Below, piece by piece: positions 13,816 through 25,156 of a stretch of DNA of 64,000 nt. Each line of letters begins with the position of its first letter. Positions within the stretch are counted from its first letter, which is position 1. The notes below the pieces were generated by a model. It had not been told where the DNA came from. It did no database searches and worked only from the letters and a program-made list of their open reading frames with translations. The position numbers and the translations under genes were made by a program. This DNA is from Heloderma charlesbogerti (taxonomy: Eukaryota; Chordata; Lepidosauria; Squamata; Helodermatidae), in contig JANEZZ010000407.1 in NCBI GenBank assembly GCA_026122225.1, positions 868,001-932,000 of the forward strand. Direction: 5' to 3'.

Positions 13816-14579
13816 GTATGACTGAAAGGCGCTGCGGACTTCCTTGCCAGCCCTCAGGGTCCCCCAGGCCCAATGCAAGAGAGCTTCCACTCGCGCTCCT
13901 CCTCCAAAGACACTGGGCCTCTGGAGGACATGGGACCTGTGTGCGGGAACTCAGACCCCAGCACAGAGGGGCCGTGTTTCTCCCCCTCAGTCTCAGATCT
14001 GGCCAGAACAGAAAGGAATAGGGGAGTCCCAGTTCAAGGGCCTTTTGCTGCCATCATTTTATAAACAGGGGGAGAAACCTAGTGGCAGACTCAGAGGAAG
14101 GGGGACAAGACCCGGGAAGCTGTATAGCTGCCTTCCCCAAACTGGTGCCCTCCAGATGTGTTCGACTACAACTCCCATCTCGCCCAATCAGCGTGATGCA
14201 AGCAAACTAGTTCTTGAAGCAGCTGGGGCTAAGGTGGGGTGGGGGGGTATTTATTGAAGATGGGTGCCAATTCTGTCTCTCACTTCTCCAACACTTTAAA
14301 CACGGTAGTCAAGGGTGTGCCGAGCCTGGTAAGAGACTTAACGTGGCGTCTGTGCAGGGTGAGGGTGGAGATTCTTGTTAGCCTGAACTTGAGGCCCACG
14401 CAGTCACCTGAGGCTCGAGGTGGTAACTGGGAGCGTCGTAGGAACCCATTGCCCGAGTTTCTAGGCATGCCCTGGAACACAGGGACAGCCTCCCGGGATG
14501 TGTGAATGGGCGCCTGCTGTAGCAGCTGCTGCCCCCGCGCACCCTCCTCACGCGCGTGTGCATGTGCTGTGTTTTGCAG
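13816..14579 (+). other. ATP13A3 intron with a partial MITE
   Basis: 764 bp. Around 14138-14180 lies half of a palindromic MITE (CCCCAAACTGGTGCCCTCCA, then GACTACAACTCCCATC), the same family as at 31463, 35905 and 53549. No exon. Confidence 0.5.
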
Positions 14580-14660
14580 CTGGTTTGCGTGCCCGGCCCA
14601 TGGCGCATCTCAGTTCTCATCATCATTGTCGTCAATGCCTTTGTTTCCGTTCTGGTGGAG
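14580..14660 (+). CDS. ATP13A3: ATP13A3 exon, membrane segment M10
   Basis: 81 bp, 27 codons, phase 0 on both sides. It encodes LVCVPGPWRI and then SVLIIIVVNAFVSVLVE, the last membrane segment. CVP and VNAFVS match mammalian ATP13A3. The acceptor is GTTTTGCAG and the donor GAG|GTGAGT. Confidence 0.95.
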
Positions 14661-17172
14661 GTGAGTCATTAGGGCCTAAAACATGTTCTTTGGTTAGCTT
14701 GGAGGCCGCATCAGCTTGCTTTCTGCTAAAAATGTCAGTCAAGCGGCCCATGTTCTAATTCGCAGAATGTAATTGTATGTTTAGTACTTCGTACTCCAGG
14801 CCTTATTCATACTCGCCAAAGCCCTGGGGAGCTGGACACTGGTGGTGTCTGTTCTGTCCCCCTTTTATAAATGAGAGTGTTCTGGCCAGGGCTGGCATGG
14901 GGACAGGCGGGGAGAAAGCAGATCCTGCAACTTGAGTGCGTTTTCATCCTGATTCTATAGCTTTTGTTACTTGTAGAAGAAGGGCAAGGAAGCAATGCCC
15001 TTGAAGCCCCCACAGACCCTGCTCAGCGGCCCTCTCTGGCTTCCTTCAGTGCCACAGCGCACACTGTTTGCAGCCAAGATCAGGGCTGTTGCAGAAACCC
15101 ACAACACAACTGAGTTCGGATTTTCATGAATCCGACCTGTGGATTCTGCAGCAGGCTGGCTTGCTCCCTGTCAGGCAGATTCCGTGGACTTGCAGACCAA
15201 TTTTCTAACTTGCTCAAATTTTGCAGAAATTTCATAGATGGAACATAATGCACAATAAAAAAACCGGCCCAAAATGCACATTTTCCCCATAGGCTAAAGC
15301 GTGAAAATGCACATTTTGCGGGAATTGACTGATAGTCTTAGGATCCTGTGCTTTGTTTGCAGGAGCTCTGTCTTGTTGTTTTTCTGTGCTTCTAGAATAT
15401 TTGGTATATGCGCAGTTCTGGCTGTGCCCGAGCTTGCAGCCAAGTCTCCCCCTGTGATCTGTCAGCTGATCCACCCTCAGTCCGTTCAGAGCGTTTTAAG
15501 TGTCTAATTCAGAGTGGCACGGAATAACACAACATGAGAGGCTTAAAGCATGACATGGGGGACTGTTTACATTGTATTTCCCTCAGCACAGTTAGTGGAA
15601 AACCTCAGGATGATCAAACTTAATAGAAGTCAAAAGATAATACAGTCCTAAATCCAAGTGTCTTTAAGTTCGCTGGTCATGCATCCTTAAGATAGTCCTG
15701 TGGTTTGCCAAAAAACAGGAGATCTGCTTTCTGTTAAGGAAGCAGCAGCTGTTTCCATGGTGTGTGTGAAACAAAATCTACCCAGCCCCTTTTAAAAGCA
15801 GAAAGTTGAGCAAATGCATTCTCCATGATGGATTAATACTGCTGCATGAAACCTTCCGGCTTAAGTGATTCTTTTCTGCGCTGAGTTATTTGCCCCAACT
15901 TTGCTATTGCTTGTGAAGTGCTCACTAATCATGTATGATCACCAGTCTTCTTGATTCTCCCCGCTCCCTGGAACATACCACAGAATGTCCTCCTTGACAT
16001 GGTCCTTTGGAAAGTTGTCTTCAATCGAGACAAGCAAGGGGAGTTCCGCCTAGCCTCCTCCTCCTCCCACCCATCACAGGTTGGAACTCTGTGCTTTACT
16101 GTCCATCATTCAAGCATGCAACAATCTGTGTTGTTCCGTACTCCAAAGGTTCTGTGTGTGGGGTGGGAGGTTTTTACTGAGCTCATCCTTTTCTCCTCCA
16201 TGTGTTCCTGGTGTCCTTTCTTAATGGGCTTCAAGTGGTTTAATTGTAATGGCCACTGAAGACCTCAGCATTGGCAGGAGGGTCGGAGCACTGGTGATTG
16301 CTTCCCTCGCACCTGCCCTCCCTCCAGAAAGCGTGAGGCGGTACATACGTGAGTCTTCACAGCCTTGTGAGGTAGGGTAGACAGAGCGCCTAGGCCTTGC
16401 CCAGGGCCACCCCGGGAGACATTTGAGCCCTGGTTGACACCGTGGCTGCTGTGCCATGTCGACTGGCACGCTCCCCTCTCCCAGCCCCTGGCTTGTGGCC
16501 ACAGTCTCACGAGGGATTGCCTCCCAGGGGGTGCCCCCTCACCAGAGGACTCCGACATGGACCTGGGGTTGATCCTGTGATTAAATGAACTTACTGGACC
16601 CACCACTGGAGAATGAGAGGGGCGTATTGCAGGCAGGTGACCGTAGCCTCAGGTATCCTTCATGTGACAGATCTCCTGGGTTCAGAAGCGAGAAAGTTCC
16701 ACCAAACCCAAACCTAAGAATGTTTTCTATTGCTACATTCCTACAGAGCCAAATTTCACTGACATGAAGTCAAGCGCAGGTGATGTGTTCCTAAAGCCAC
16801 ATCAGCAAGAGGTCAGCTGTCAGCCTCAGAAATGACAGATAGCCACCTGATCCATATGACAGAGCCCCCCTGCCCTGCACATGGCTCGTTTCCATGACAC
16901 AGTGGCGATGAGGGTATGACAGCACCATGTGGGTGTGGCAGGTGGTGCAGTTCCTTCCTGTGCAGCCAGCATCCTTCATGCCGTTGCCTCCCCATGACCG
17001 CCACCACCTGGTTCCTTCTTGCACACATTTCTGGAGCAGCCTGAGATTGCTGCATGAGCTGCTCCTGTGTCTGTGGGCAGCACCGAGCAGCGGCAGTCGA
17101 AGCAGACACAAGAATTGCCTTCACTGTGATTTTGGCCATGTCGCTTCAACCACACCTCTGCCCTGTCTCTAG
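14661..17172 (+). other. Last ATP13A3 intron
   Basis: About 2.5 kb. A MIR-like stretch is near 16358-16450 (CCTTGTGAGGTAGGGTAGAC, then CCCAGGGCCACCC). Sequence near 15110-15300 is repeat-like but unclassified. No exon was found. Confidence 0.4.
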
Positions 17173-17370
17173 GAAGCACTGGATCGCTGGGGGGGATGCG
17201 CCCTTCCTGCTCTGCTCAGCTTTCGGAAGAAGCCTCCAAAAGCGAAATATGTGCACTTGGCCCAGGAGCTGCGTGTGGACCCCGAATGGCCGCCCCGGCC
17301 CCACACAACAACAGAGGCCAGCGCCTCGGCCCGTGGGAGTGGCTCCTGCCAAATCATCACTGTCACGTAG
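17173..17370 (+). CDS. ATP13A3: ATP13A3 terminal coding exon (C-terminal tail)
   Basis: 198 bp, 65 codons plus TAG at 17368-17370. It encodes the cytosolic tail after M10: [12 protein letters not shown], then [34 protein letters not shown] and a final [10 protein letters not shown]. The end is almost the mammalian ATP13A3 C-terminus, and this identifies the paralogue. The acceptor is CTGTCTCTAG. Confidence 0.96.
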   Translation, partial: EALDRWGGCALPALLSFRKKPPKAKYVHLAQELRVDPEWPPRPHTTTEASASARGSGSCQIITVT

Positions 17371-19753
17371 CAGCCAGCGGCCGTGGGCCTCCGCCACCAT
17401 CTCCAGAGACACCTCGGCCTGCTGAGCGTGTGAATGCTGGACCACTGGGCTGGCCCCGCGTGTCTCCCTCTCTTTCAGCGCCTTGCGGGGAGAGGCCCTT
17501 TTGCAGCTGACACAGCATGTCCGTGTTTTCCCAGCTGGTTTCGCAGACCATCCTCCCGTTGGCCAGTCCTGTGCGCAGGCAACACTTTGGGGCGTGCCCA
17601 GGTTCCCCCGGGATCTCTGGGCCCGGGGCAGTCAAGTCTTTGGCCAGGTTGATGCTGAGGAGATTCCTGCCCGGAGGTGGGCCTCTCCAAGTGTCCCTGC
17701 GAGGTTGGGAGCCACCGCTGCCACCACTCTGTTCAGAAAGGGTGTTTCCCCACATCGGGGGGCAGTGAACCGGGAAGTGCGAAATGCCCAGCCCTAGCCC
17801 ACCTGATCAGAGATCCTTCTGGCTGGGCACCACAGCCGCTCTCCAGTGCCCTGCAGGGTCTTCCCAGCTGGAAGGATGGATGCAGCCGTCGCTGCCCTTC
17901 ACCTGCCTTTCCTGCAGTGCCATGACTCGGCCATCCCCCTCCCTGCTGGCGGGGACCAAGGGTCCTAGTCACCGACTCTGTGGCCAAAGGGGGCGAAGGG
18001 CCCACGCTTGTGATCGGTGCTCAATCCCACGCCATCGGGCAACTCTTGGACCTATCTGTGGCACACACAGGGCTGCTGCTGAGGCGAAGAGAGGCGAAGC
18101 ATCCGTCTTGCCCTTCCCATGGAGAGCTCCAAGCTCACAGGGATCCAGGGCTGGACAGCCGCCAAGGACTGGCCTCCCAGTGTCTTATCCATGCATCACT
18201 CGGATGCGAACCAGCAGGCAAAAGGCCTCTCCCACGTTAGATGTCCCCAGTGGCAGGTGCTGGACAAGAGGCGCTGGCTGCTGGTGCGGGGGCCATCTTG
18301 GCTGCAGGGTGGTGCTGGAAGGACCTTCGTAAGACCACCGTGGGGAGGATCCGGGTGCTGCAGCAGCGTGGCAGTGCCGGGAAGTGGAGCTGTTAACGGC
18401 AAGGAGGAGCCAAACGGTTCGGTGGCACACGCTTGTTCCCTGCTCATCCTGCCTTCCTTGAGGCACCCTCACACTTGCGCACCCACCACCGCAACACTCT
18501 GAACGGCAGCGGGCAGGCACAAGGCCCCACGCACACACACAAGCCAAAAATGCTCGAGCCCAGGCAGCCAGATTTGCCGCTGGGGTAGTGGTTGCCTTAC
18601 CAGGACCTGCCAAGGAAGCAGTGGGGTGGTGCTCTCTGGCTTGGTCAAAGCTGTTTGCCTATCTGCCACCTGACCCCCGCTGTGACAGCATCCCCTGGAT
18701 GGTTACAGAAAGGCAGTGCTGCACATTTGTGTGCTTTGTACCTCAAGAGCATGGACCGGGAGTGTTGGCGAGAGGGGGAGAGCATCTGGGAGCATTTTAT
18801 AGGAGATCGAATTGGCCACGCCTTGGGCCGAGCAAGCCACTGCTGCTCCCCTGGCTGTAGAGTCCTCCTTCCGTGTCTGGTTGGGTCTTCTCCACCAGAG
18901 CGGCAGCCCCATCCGCCCCGCTGGCATCTCTGCCCTGCATGCTGTAGGCTCATTTGGGCTCAGGGCTGGCTGTGCCAGGGTCGCAATTCCACAGTGGCAC
19001 TGAACAGCTTGGAGGACGGTTGAGACGTGGAGCGCAAGCAGCATCTCTGGACAGGTGTAGTGGGTCTCCTCTCCTGCAGGCAGACAGCTGCCAGGCTTCC
19101 ACATCAGTTCAGTGTGGGAAGGAGAGAAGAAGCCTGTGGCAACCATCCCCCCTCAATATGTAAAATATAAAATTAGTGTATTTCAGTAGGGGGGAAAAGA
19201 AAAGAAATCCATGAAGCTATGCATCCTTTGACCTGGGAACTGTGACTTGCAAGCACCTCATCTAATTGTACAGTAACTCCTGTGCATGTGTGTGTGAGAG
19301 AGAGAGGCTGTGTGCGCGCGCGCGCGTACAATTTATGGAAAGGTGCAAGGGGGGGTGTACAGTCTGGTGTGTCTTTCAGGCACCATTGCTTGTTTTTTTC
19401 CTCCCCACTCCCCAATTTTTTTTTAAAAAAAACCCTGCTGGAAAGCAAAATGAGGGAGTACTGTGGATAGCTTAGGCCTTATTTTAGGGTCTTTGCAAAT
19501 GTTGGGTGGCAACCCTGCCCTTGGGACTTGGTGTGTGTTTTGCGTTGTGTTGATTCTTCAGAACGATGCTGCAAAGCTTGCAAATTCAGGTGAACAAACT
19601 GTTTAATGGGTCCCCTTCAATGCTCTGGAGAGGTTTTTGTTCTGTGTTTCTGCAGTCCAGTGCCACATTGATAACTTGGATTCAGAGTTTCTTATTAAAT
19701 TATTTGTGTTAGCCAGATCTGAAATCTAAATCTACCTTTTGGTGTGTTAGGAT

Positions 19754-19761
19754 TGTAAATA
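19754..19761 (+). promoter_or_regulatory. Pumilio-type element TGTAAATA
   Basis: Exact match to the PUF-protein consensus UGUANAUA, on the sense strand of the ATP13A3 3' UTR. Function is inferred from the consensus. Confidence 0.5.
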
Positions 19762-20614
19762 TGGCCAATTAAATTCTATTTTTGTTTTTTATTATTATTT
19801 ATGCACATACCTAAAGGACTCATTTGCTCAAGAAAAGAGCACTTGTTAAATTATATCTTTTAAAATATATAACCAGATTTTAAAATGATGTATCCCTCAG
19901 GGTTGTTTTTATTAAACCCTTTCTCTTCTTTCCTTCCCAAATAGTGATAACTGTAGGATCTTCAGGTATTGTCCCATGTCTGCCTGTAGCAGCAAAGATG
20001 GGGATACAGACACATCCCTCCCCATCCATCCATGCCAACAGACGCAGTCCACAGTCTCTGGAGAGCTAGCTGGCTGCGCATGGGTGGCTGCTCACGGTTG
20101 TTTATGGGAAAGTGCACATGGTGGGTTCTTCCACCCACTACCTCCCCCCCCCCCGGCCAACTGTGGGTCAGCCCACATTCCTCCTCCGGCCATCAGGGTA
20201 GAACCTGTGGACGGGACCCTTCGACCATTGGAGCGCTACAATTCTACTGTAAAATATGCTGCAAATAACACTTGATTAGGAAGTGGCAAAGGTAGCCACC
20301 AAACAAATACGTTCATTTCCTGTTGTAAGCTTTAAATTGGACTTTTTAACAAATTGCACTCATTTTTTAATTTAATTTTTTTAGTGGAAAGTGTTTATAA
20401 AGATTGTGCTAGTCAGTTCACCCTAACTGGATGAGTTAATCTACTGTAGATGTCTGCATATACAGTATTCATATTAAAGAGATGAAGACTCCTTTTCTGT
20501 AATGCTGCAAGGTCTCTCTTTTTCTTCTTAAATGGCTGCCTTGATCATCACAGGTCTTGAGACTCTAGAAGGGCTTCATGGCTTTATCCCTCAAAATTCC
20601 AGATTCTAAAAATT

Positions 20615-20622
20615 TGTATATA
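20615..20622 (+). promoter_or_regulatory. Pumilio-type element TGTATATA
   Basis: Exact PUF consensus in the sense orientation, in the AU-rich distal 3' UTR of ATP13A3. Confidence 0.5.
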
Positions 20623-20851
20623 TGATGAAAAGGTTCCCTTAATGGCTCAAAAATAGTACTTTTGTGCCATATAATATCAGGCTTTAAGAGAACCCATTTC
20701 CAATGATTGTCCAAATTGTTGGATAATTTCTGCATCTCCACCAATGACCCCTCAGTTTAAACCCGCCATGGTTCGATCATACCCCAAGAAGCGACTCTTC
20801 ATCTTCCGACACAAAATGTGTTTTGCTGCTTTTATGATGGTACCCAGTTGT

Positions 20852-20857
20852 AATAAA
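20852..20857 (+). terminator. Candidate proximal poly(A) signal AATAAA
   Basis: Canonical hexamer 72 bp upstream of the second one, followed by a T-rich stretch. Either may be used. Confidence 0.45.
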
Positions 20858-20873
20858 GGCATTTTTGTATAAT

Positions 20874-20881
20874 TGTACATA
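20874..20881 (+). promoter_or_regulatory. Pumilio-type element TGTACATA
   Basis: Third exact UGUANAUA match, between the two poly(A) signals at 20852 and 20924, so use of the proximal signal would remove it. Confidence 0.5.
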
Positions 20882-20923
20882 GTAAATACCCTTGTACAAC
20901 TATTTTTTGTTCAAGCTATTTGA

Positions 20924-20929
20924 AATAAA
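20924..20929 (+). terminator. ATP13A3: Poly(A) signal AATAAA of ATP13A3
   Basis: Canonical hexamer at the end of the AT-rich 3' UTR, followed by a T- and C-rich downstream stretch (CCCTTTCTACGTCTTCTG). This is the likely main 3' end. Confidence 0.7.
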
Positions 20930-20950
20930 AATGTGATTACCTTGCCCTTT

Positions 20951-23190
20951 CTACGTCTTCTGTTTCCCTATAATTTCCTCCTTCCGCTCAAGGAAGGCTG
21001 AACCTGGGCCCAGCGGCTTACCTCATTTGGAATAGTTTCAACAGCAGTTTCTCAGGAGAAAATGTGTTAAAGGTTTGGTTTTCTCCCTTCAAAAAGCCTT
21101 GAGGTTGTTTTAAAGTCAATACAGCAGATGCTCCAAATAAAGGAAGAGACCGCGCCGACCAGTTAAAACCCCCTTCAGCAACCAACCAGCTCATAGCCCA
21201 AGACCTGCCTGAATAAGAGCATCTTTGCCTGCCAGGAGAAGGCCAGCAGAGAGGGGCCCGATCGAGCTTCCCTCGGCAGTGTGCTCCAGAGCCTGGGAGC
21301 GGCCGCCGACAAGCACGTCCCCGCCAAGCATGCCTCCGATGGTGGCGGGACCCAGAGAAGGGACTCCCCAGCAGATGTTAAACCCAGGCGGGTTTGTACA
21401 GGAGAAGGTGGGCTTTCCGGGAGCCCGGTCCCCAGCTGTGCAGGGCTTTACAGGTCATGACCAGCCCTTGGAACTGTGCCCAGAAACAGACTGGTAACCA
21501 GTGAAGCTATTGTAACATGGGAATCATGTGCTCACTGTAATCAGCTCTGGTCAACAGTCTGGCTGCAGCACTCTGGACCAGCTGAAGTTTCCAAATATGC
21601 AGCCACATGTAGGGATGTATGAGAATTCTGTTTGGGGGGTGAAAACTCAACAGATTTTTTCTGGTTCAACCCTGCGGATTTTGTTCTGTTCCCCCCCCCT
21701 CCAACTGGTGTCAACTCAATCTGTAGCATGCTGAGCCCATATGTGGATTGCTTTTTTTTTAATGGTGGTAATTTGTGAAATGGGGGGGGTCTTGAAATTT
21801 GCAAAAATAGTGTCATAATATAAAAAAAATATTTCTATTTGTCAAAGAATTTATCAGTTCCCCCCCACCTTTTGCTCCGGAAGTGCCAAAGCCCGGGATG
21901 AAATTGACAGGTACAGAATACAGCTCTGCTGGGCTAAAGGAAGGACTGTGGAGAGAGGATGAAACTGACAGACATTTACAAGAGGGGAATATGCCTCTGT
22001 GGGGCTACATAGCGGACAGGCAGACTTGCGATCGTGTGCAAGATTGGCAATTAAAAATATTTTTTTAATTATTTATTCAATTTATAACCTGCCTATATAC
22101 AAATACTCTAGGCAGTGTACAAAGTTAACAATTTAACAAAAAATCCAACAATAAAAACATAAAAACAGTATACAAGAGTCAACGAAGAGGAATGAGAGTT
22201 CTAAAAAGGGAAGGCCTGCTGGAATAACAGAGTCTTTAATTCCTACTTAAAAACCTTCAAAGAGGTCAGCAGGCACATTTCAACCGGTAGGTCATTGACA
22301 CCATTTGTGCAGGTTTCAAGATCCCCACCCCAAAATTACGCAAATGGCAGACTCTCCTCCTAAATGCACAACATATTTCCAGAATCGGGGTGGGGGGGGG
22401 AGGGATTCCACTGTAGTCCATTGCTGCTTCCCAGAATGGAAATGCTGCGGAATCCCATTGGACTTAAACAGAATGGAATTCCCAGCATCACACATCCCTG
22501 ACCACACATAGAGTGTGCTACAGTACTCCACGTGATACACAACTCTGTTTCAGTTCATGTAGAATCTTGGGAGGTGTAAATTGGGTAAATCCATTAAAAA
22601 CAACACAACACCTTAATAGAACAAATTTCTCACCCATCCCTAATGGCAGAAGTGGACTCGCACCTGTCCCATTCAAAGTATTAATTTTTCTAAAATGTAT
22701 TTTATTTTTGCTTTGCCAGTAGTATACCTGAAGAATCATGTCAAATAAGGTGATTGAATGTTTTAGAACTGGCAAACTTTAAAAGCATTATGTTGCCAGA
22801 AGCAGGTGGCACTATTCACTGGAAGTAATAAACCATCTTGACAATGAAAAGAGGCTAACAGTGGGATCCCCAGAGATCAGTAGAAGGGCTGGTGCCAATT
22901 GTCCTGGTCCACACATGACTTCTACACTCGCTGTTTGTTTGGAAAACTTGCATCCTGCCTTTTTGCAGACTAACACTTGAGGCACTCTGATAATAAAAAT
23001 GAGGGTAAGAAAAGCACATTCATGTATCCAGGTTTATTTGTATCACCAAATCATTCAGGACAACAGAATCTGAAACAATAAGTGCAGGGCTCCCCAAGGA
23101 TCTCCCTAGACTTGATTGAAAGGGAATGGAAGAAGAGCAGATGAAATCCACTGCCAGAAAGGGTCAAATGAGGCACACACGGGGACAAAT
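20951..23190 (+). other. Intergenic, repeats only
   Basis: At 21175-21600 there is a dispersed repeat (GTGCAGGGCTTTACAGGTCA and GAACTGTGCCCAGAAACAG) related to 1745-2060. From 21609 (AGGGATGTATGAGAATTCTG) a MITE-like unit starts, sharing its first bases with 49051. An A-rich L2-like tail on the minus strand is at about 22045-22300. No gene is recognised. Confidence 0.5.
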
Positions 23191-23191
23191 A

Positions 23192-23975
23192 CAGTAAGGG
23201 CCAGAAGTCTTGGAGCAAGGATAACTGGGCAGTTGGCCTCTGTACACCACCACATTGAAGTTGAAAGAAAACACACCCAGATGGGAGTGAAGTCAGGACT
23301 TCCAGCTGTAATTCAAGGGGTTCGACAAAAGTGGGGCAACCATTCAGGAAGTACAGCCGGTGGCATACACCCCCCCCCCCCATCGTTGGTGGCTCATAAG
23401 TAATGGAACGAATGGCTGACAAGCAGCTGCATGGCCAGGTGTGGCCTGTTTCCTGGGTGCCCCATGACCAATCAAGCAGGTAAAAGGCCTGGAGGTGGTT
23501 CTGAGTGTTACATTTGCATTTGGTAGCTGTTCACTGGAACCCCCAACATGAGGTCCAAAGAGGTGTCCCTGCGAGTGAAGGAGGCCATCATTAGGCTGAG
23601 GAAGCAAAATAAGCCCATCAGAGAGATCACAAAAACACTGGGAGTGGCCAAAACAACATTTTGGGACATAGTGAAAAAGAAGGAATCAACTGGCAAGCTC
23701 AGCAACAGCAAAAGGCCTGGAAGACCATGGAAGACAACTAAAGGGGATGACTGCAGAATTCTGCTCATGGTGCAGAGGAACCCTTTCACAACATCTCCCC
23801 AGGTCAAGAACGCTCTTGTGGAGGTGGGCATGTCATTGTCAACATCTACAGTCAAGAGATGGCTTTATGAATGTAAATACAGAGGCTTCACAACAAGGTG
23901 CAAACCACTGGTAACGCTCAAGGACAGGCCAGATTAGCCTTTGCCAGCAAACACCTAAAAAAGCCGGCTTAAATG
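23192..23975 (+). mobile_element. Tc1-like DNA transposon, 3'-truncated relic
   Basis: It starts after a TA dinucleotide with CAGTAAGGGCCAGAAGTCTT, the form of a Tc1 terminal inverted repeat. A spacer of about 350 bp with a C-run precedes the transposase start. Similarity stops at about 23975, so the catalytic half of the transposase and the right inverted repeat are missing. Confidence 0.75.
23548..23937 (+). pseudogene. Tc1-like transposase, N-terminal DNA-binding part
   Basis: 129 codons from ATG. It opens with MRSKEVSLRVKEAIIRLRKQ and has the first helix-turn-helix region (IREITKTLGVAKTTFWDIVK), the GRP-type linker (KRPGRPWKTT) and part of the second HTH (NPFTTSPQVKNAL, STSTVKRWLYECKYRG). 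A full transposase has about 340 residues with a DDE catalytic domain, which is absent here. An indel near 23925 shifts the frame: the continuing sequence FASKHLKK is readable in another frame, but the ORF ends at 23937. Non-functional. Confidence 0.8.
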
Positions 23976-24749
23976 GGGCGGGGAGGCGTTTTGCGAACAG
24001 TTCCTGCCACATTTGGTCAGGCCTGGGAACTGGTTAGACTTCTCCAGAGTTGACTTCAAAGTGTGGATGGAGGTTCCCCACATGGAAGCAGCAGGTTATT
24101 GGCTCTGAGTAAATAGATCTCTCTTGCACCCCTCCCCCCCCGAGTGCTTCCATAGCAAACGTGACTACGGCATGGATGTGATGGGCCCCTATTGGGTAGA
24201 GCCTTCTGCCTCCATTTTTGTGCCATTTCAAAGCCATTACTTTTTTAGCATCTTTTCCTCTGAGGCTCTCCATGTACCACCCAGGAACAGCGCTTATCTA
24301 AACAGAGAATGAAAAACAGAGAATTCGTTCCCCAGCGCCAATGTCCCCCAGCAGTCTTTCTCAACCTCTCAGCGACATTTCTCCCATCATCCCCTCCCCA
24401 GTTTGTTAGTTTGTTCTCCGGCTGTGCGCTCTTCCGCCCGCTACCCAGCCCCCTGTGCTGGGGTTCACACACGGTCCGAAGGTACACAAGTGCCTTGCTG
24501 AAGTTAAGCAAGTCAGTGCCTGGAAGGCAGACCGTCCAGGGACCCCAGCGATGCTCGCTTGAGTTCCAAATGAAGTAAATATACATGTATTTGTTTCCAT
24601 TGTTTTTTTTAAAGAGGAAAACATGGCAGCCAGGCGCTCCTTTTGCAATGCAGTCCTTCCTTCCTGCATCAAGTCCGCCCATTCTAAAATGCCAGACTCG
24701 GAACATCGCAAAGTATAGTGCTGGCCTGCCCAGGGCCCACTCTGACAGG
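23976..24749 (+). other. Intergenic, nothing recognised
   Basis: No gene or classified repeat. An 8-base C-run lies near 24134. Confidence 0.35.
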
Positions 24750-24990
24750 GACTATATTCATAAGGGATATGATTTAGGTCATACCTGAATGGTTTAGTGG
24801 TTTTCCCTACGTTCTTCAATTTAAGCCGAATTTTTGCAATAAGAAGCTCATGACCTGAGCCACAGTCAGCTCCAGGTCTTGTTTTTACTGACCGTATAGA
24901 GCTTCTCCATCTTTGGCTGCAAAGTACATAATCAATCTGATTTCGATACTGACCATCTAGTGATGTCCATGTGTAGTCGCCTCTTGTGCT
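24750..24990 (-). mobile_element. BovB (RTE) LINE, endonuclease-region segment, inverted
   Basis: The reverse complement matches 40808-41047 of the nearly full-length BovB copy, including the TWTS / DGQY-NQIDYVLCSQ part of the endonuclease and the linker before the RT. It is oriented opposite to the adjoining BovB copy at 25157-27020. It ends sharply at 24990 before a 10-bp spacer. Confidence 0.85.
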
Positions 24991-25000
24991 TATTCAATCA

Positions 25001-25156
25001 GTTGTTGTTGTTGTTGTTCAGTCGTTCAGTCGTGTCCGACTCTTCGTGACCCCATGGACCATAGCACGCCAGGCCTTCCTGTCCTGCGCTCTCTCCCGGA
25101 GCGTGCTCAAGTTCATATTCATTGCATCCGTGATGCTATCTAGCCATCTCATCCTC
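25001..25156 (-). mobile_element. BovB LINE 3' end, inverted
   Basis: Reads (on minus) from GAGGATGAGATGGCTAGATA to the BovB terminal AGAGTCGGACACGACTGAAC and an (AAC)n tail (seen as (GTT)n at 25001-25018). By eye it is almost identical to 26879-27020 on the plus strand and shares with it three variants absent from the other two copies. At 25156|25157 it abuts the plus-strand copy with no spacer. Confidence 0.9.

Larger units (their letters stand above)
17371..20945 (+). other. ATP13A3: ATP13A3 3' UTR
   Basis: Inferred to run from the stop to just after the poly(A) signal at 20924. The distal part (19.4-20.9 kb) is AT-rich, unlike the GC-rich proximal part. It contains a TGTGTG/GCGCGC tract near 19285-19328, an ATTATTTATG AU-rich site near 19793, and three TGTANATA octamers. 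No splice sites or ORFs of interest. The extent is an inference; an mRNA would settle it. Confidence 0.7.
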
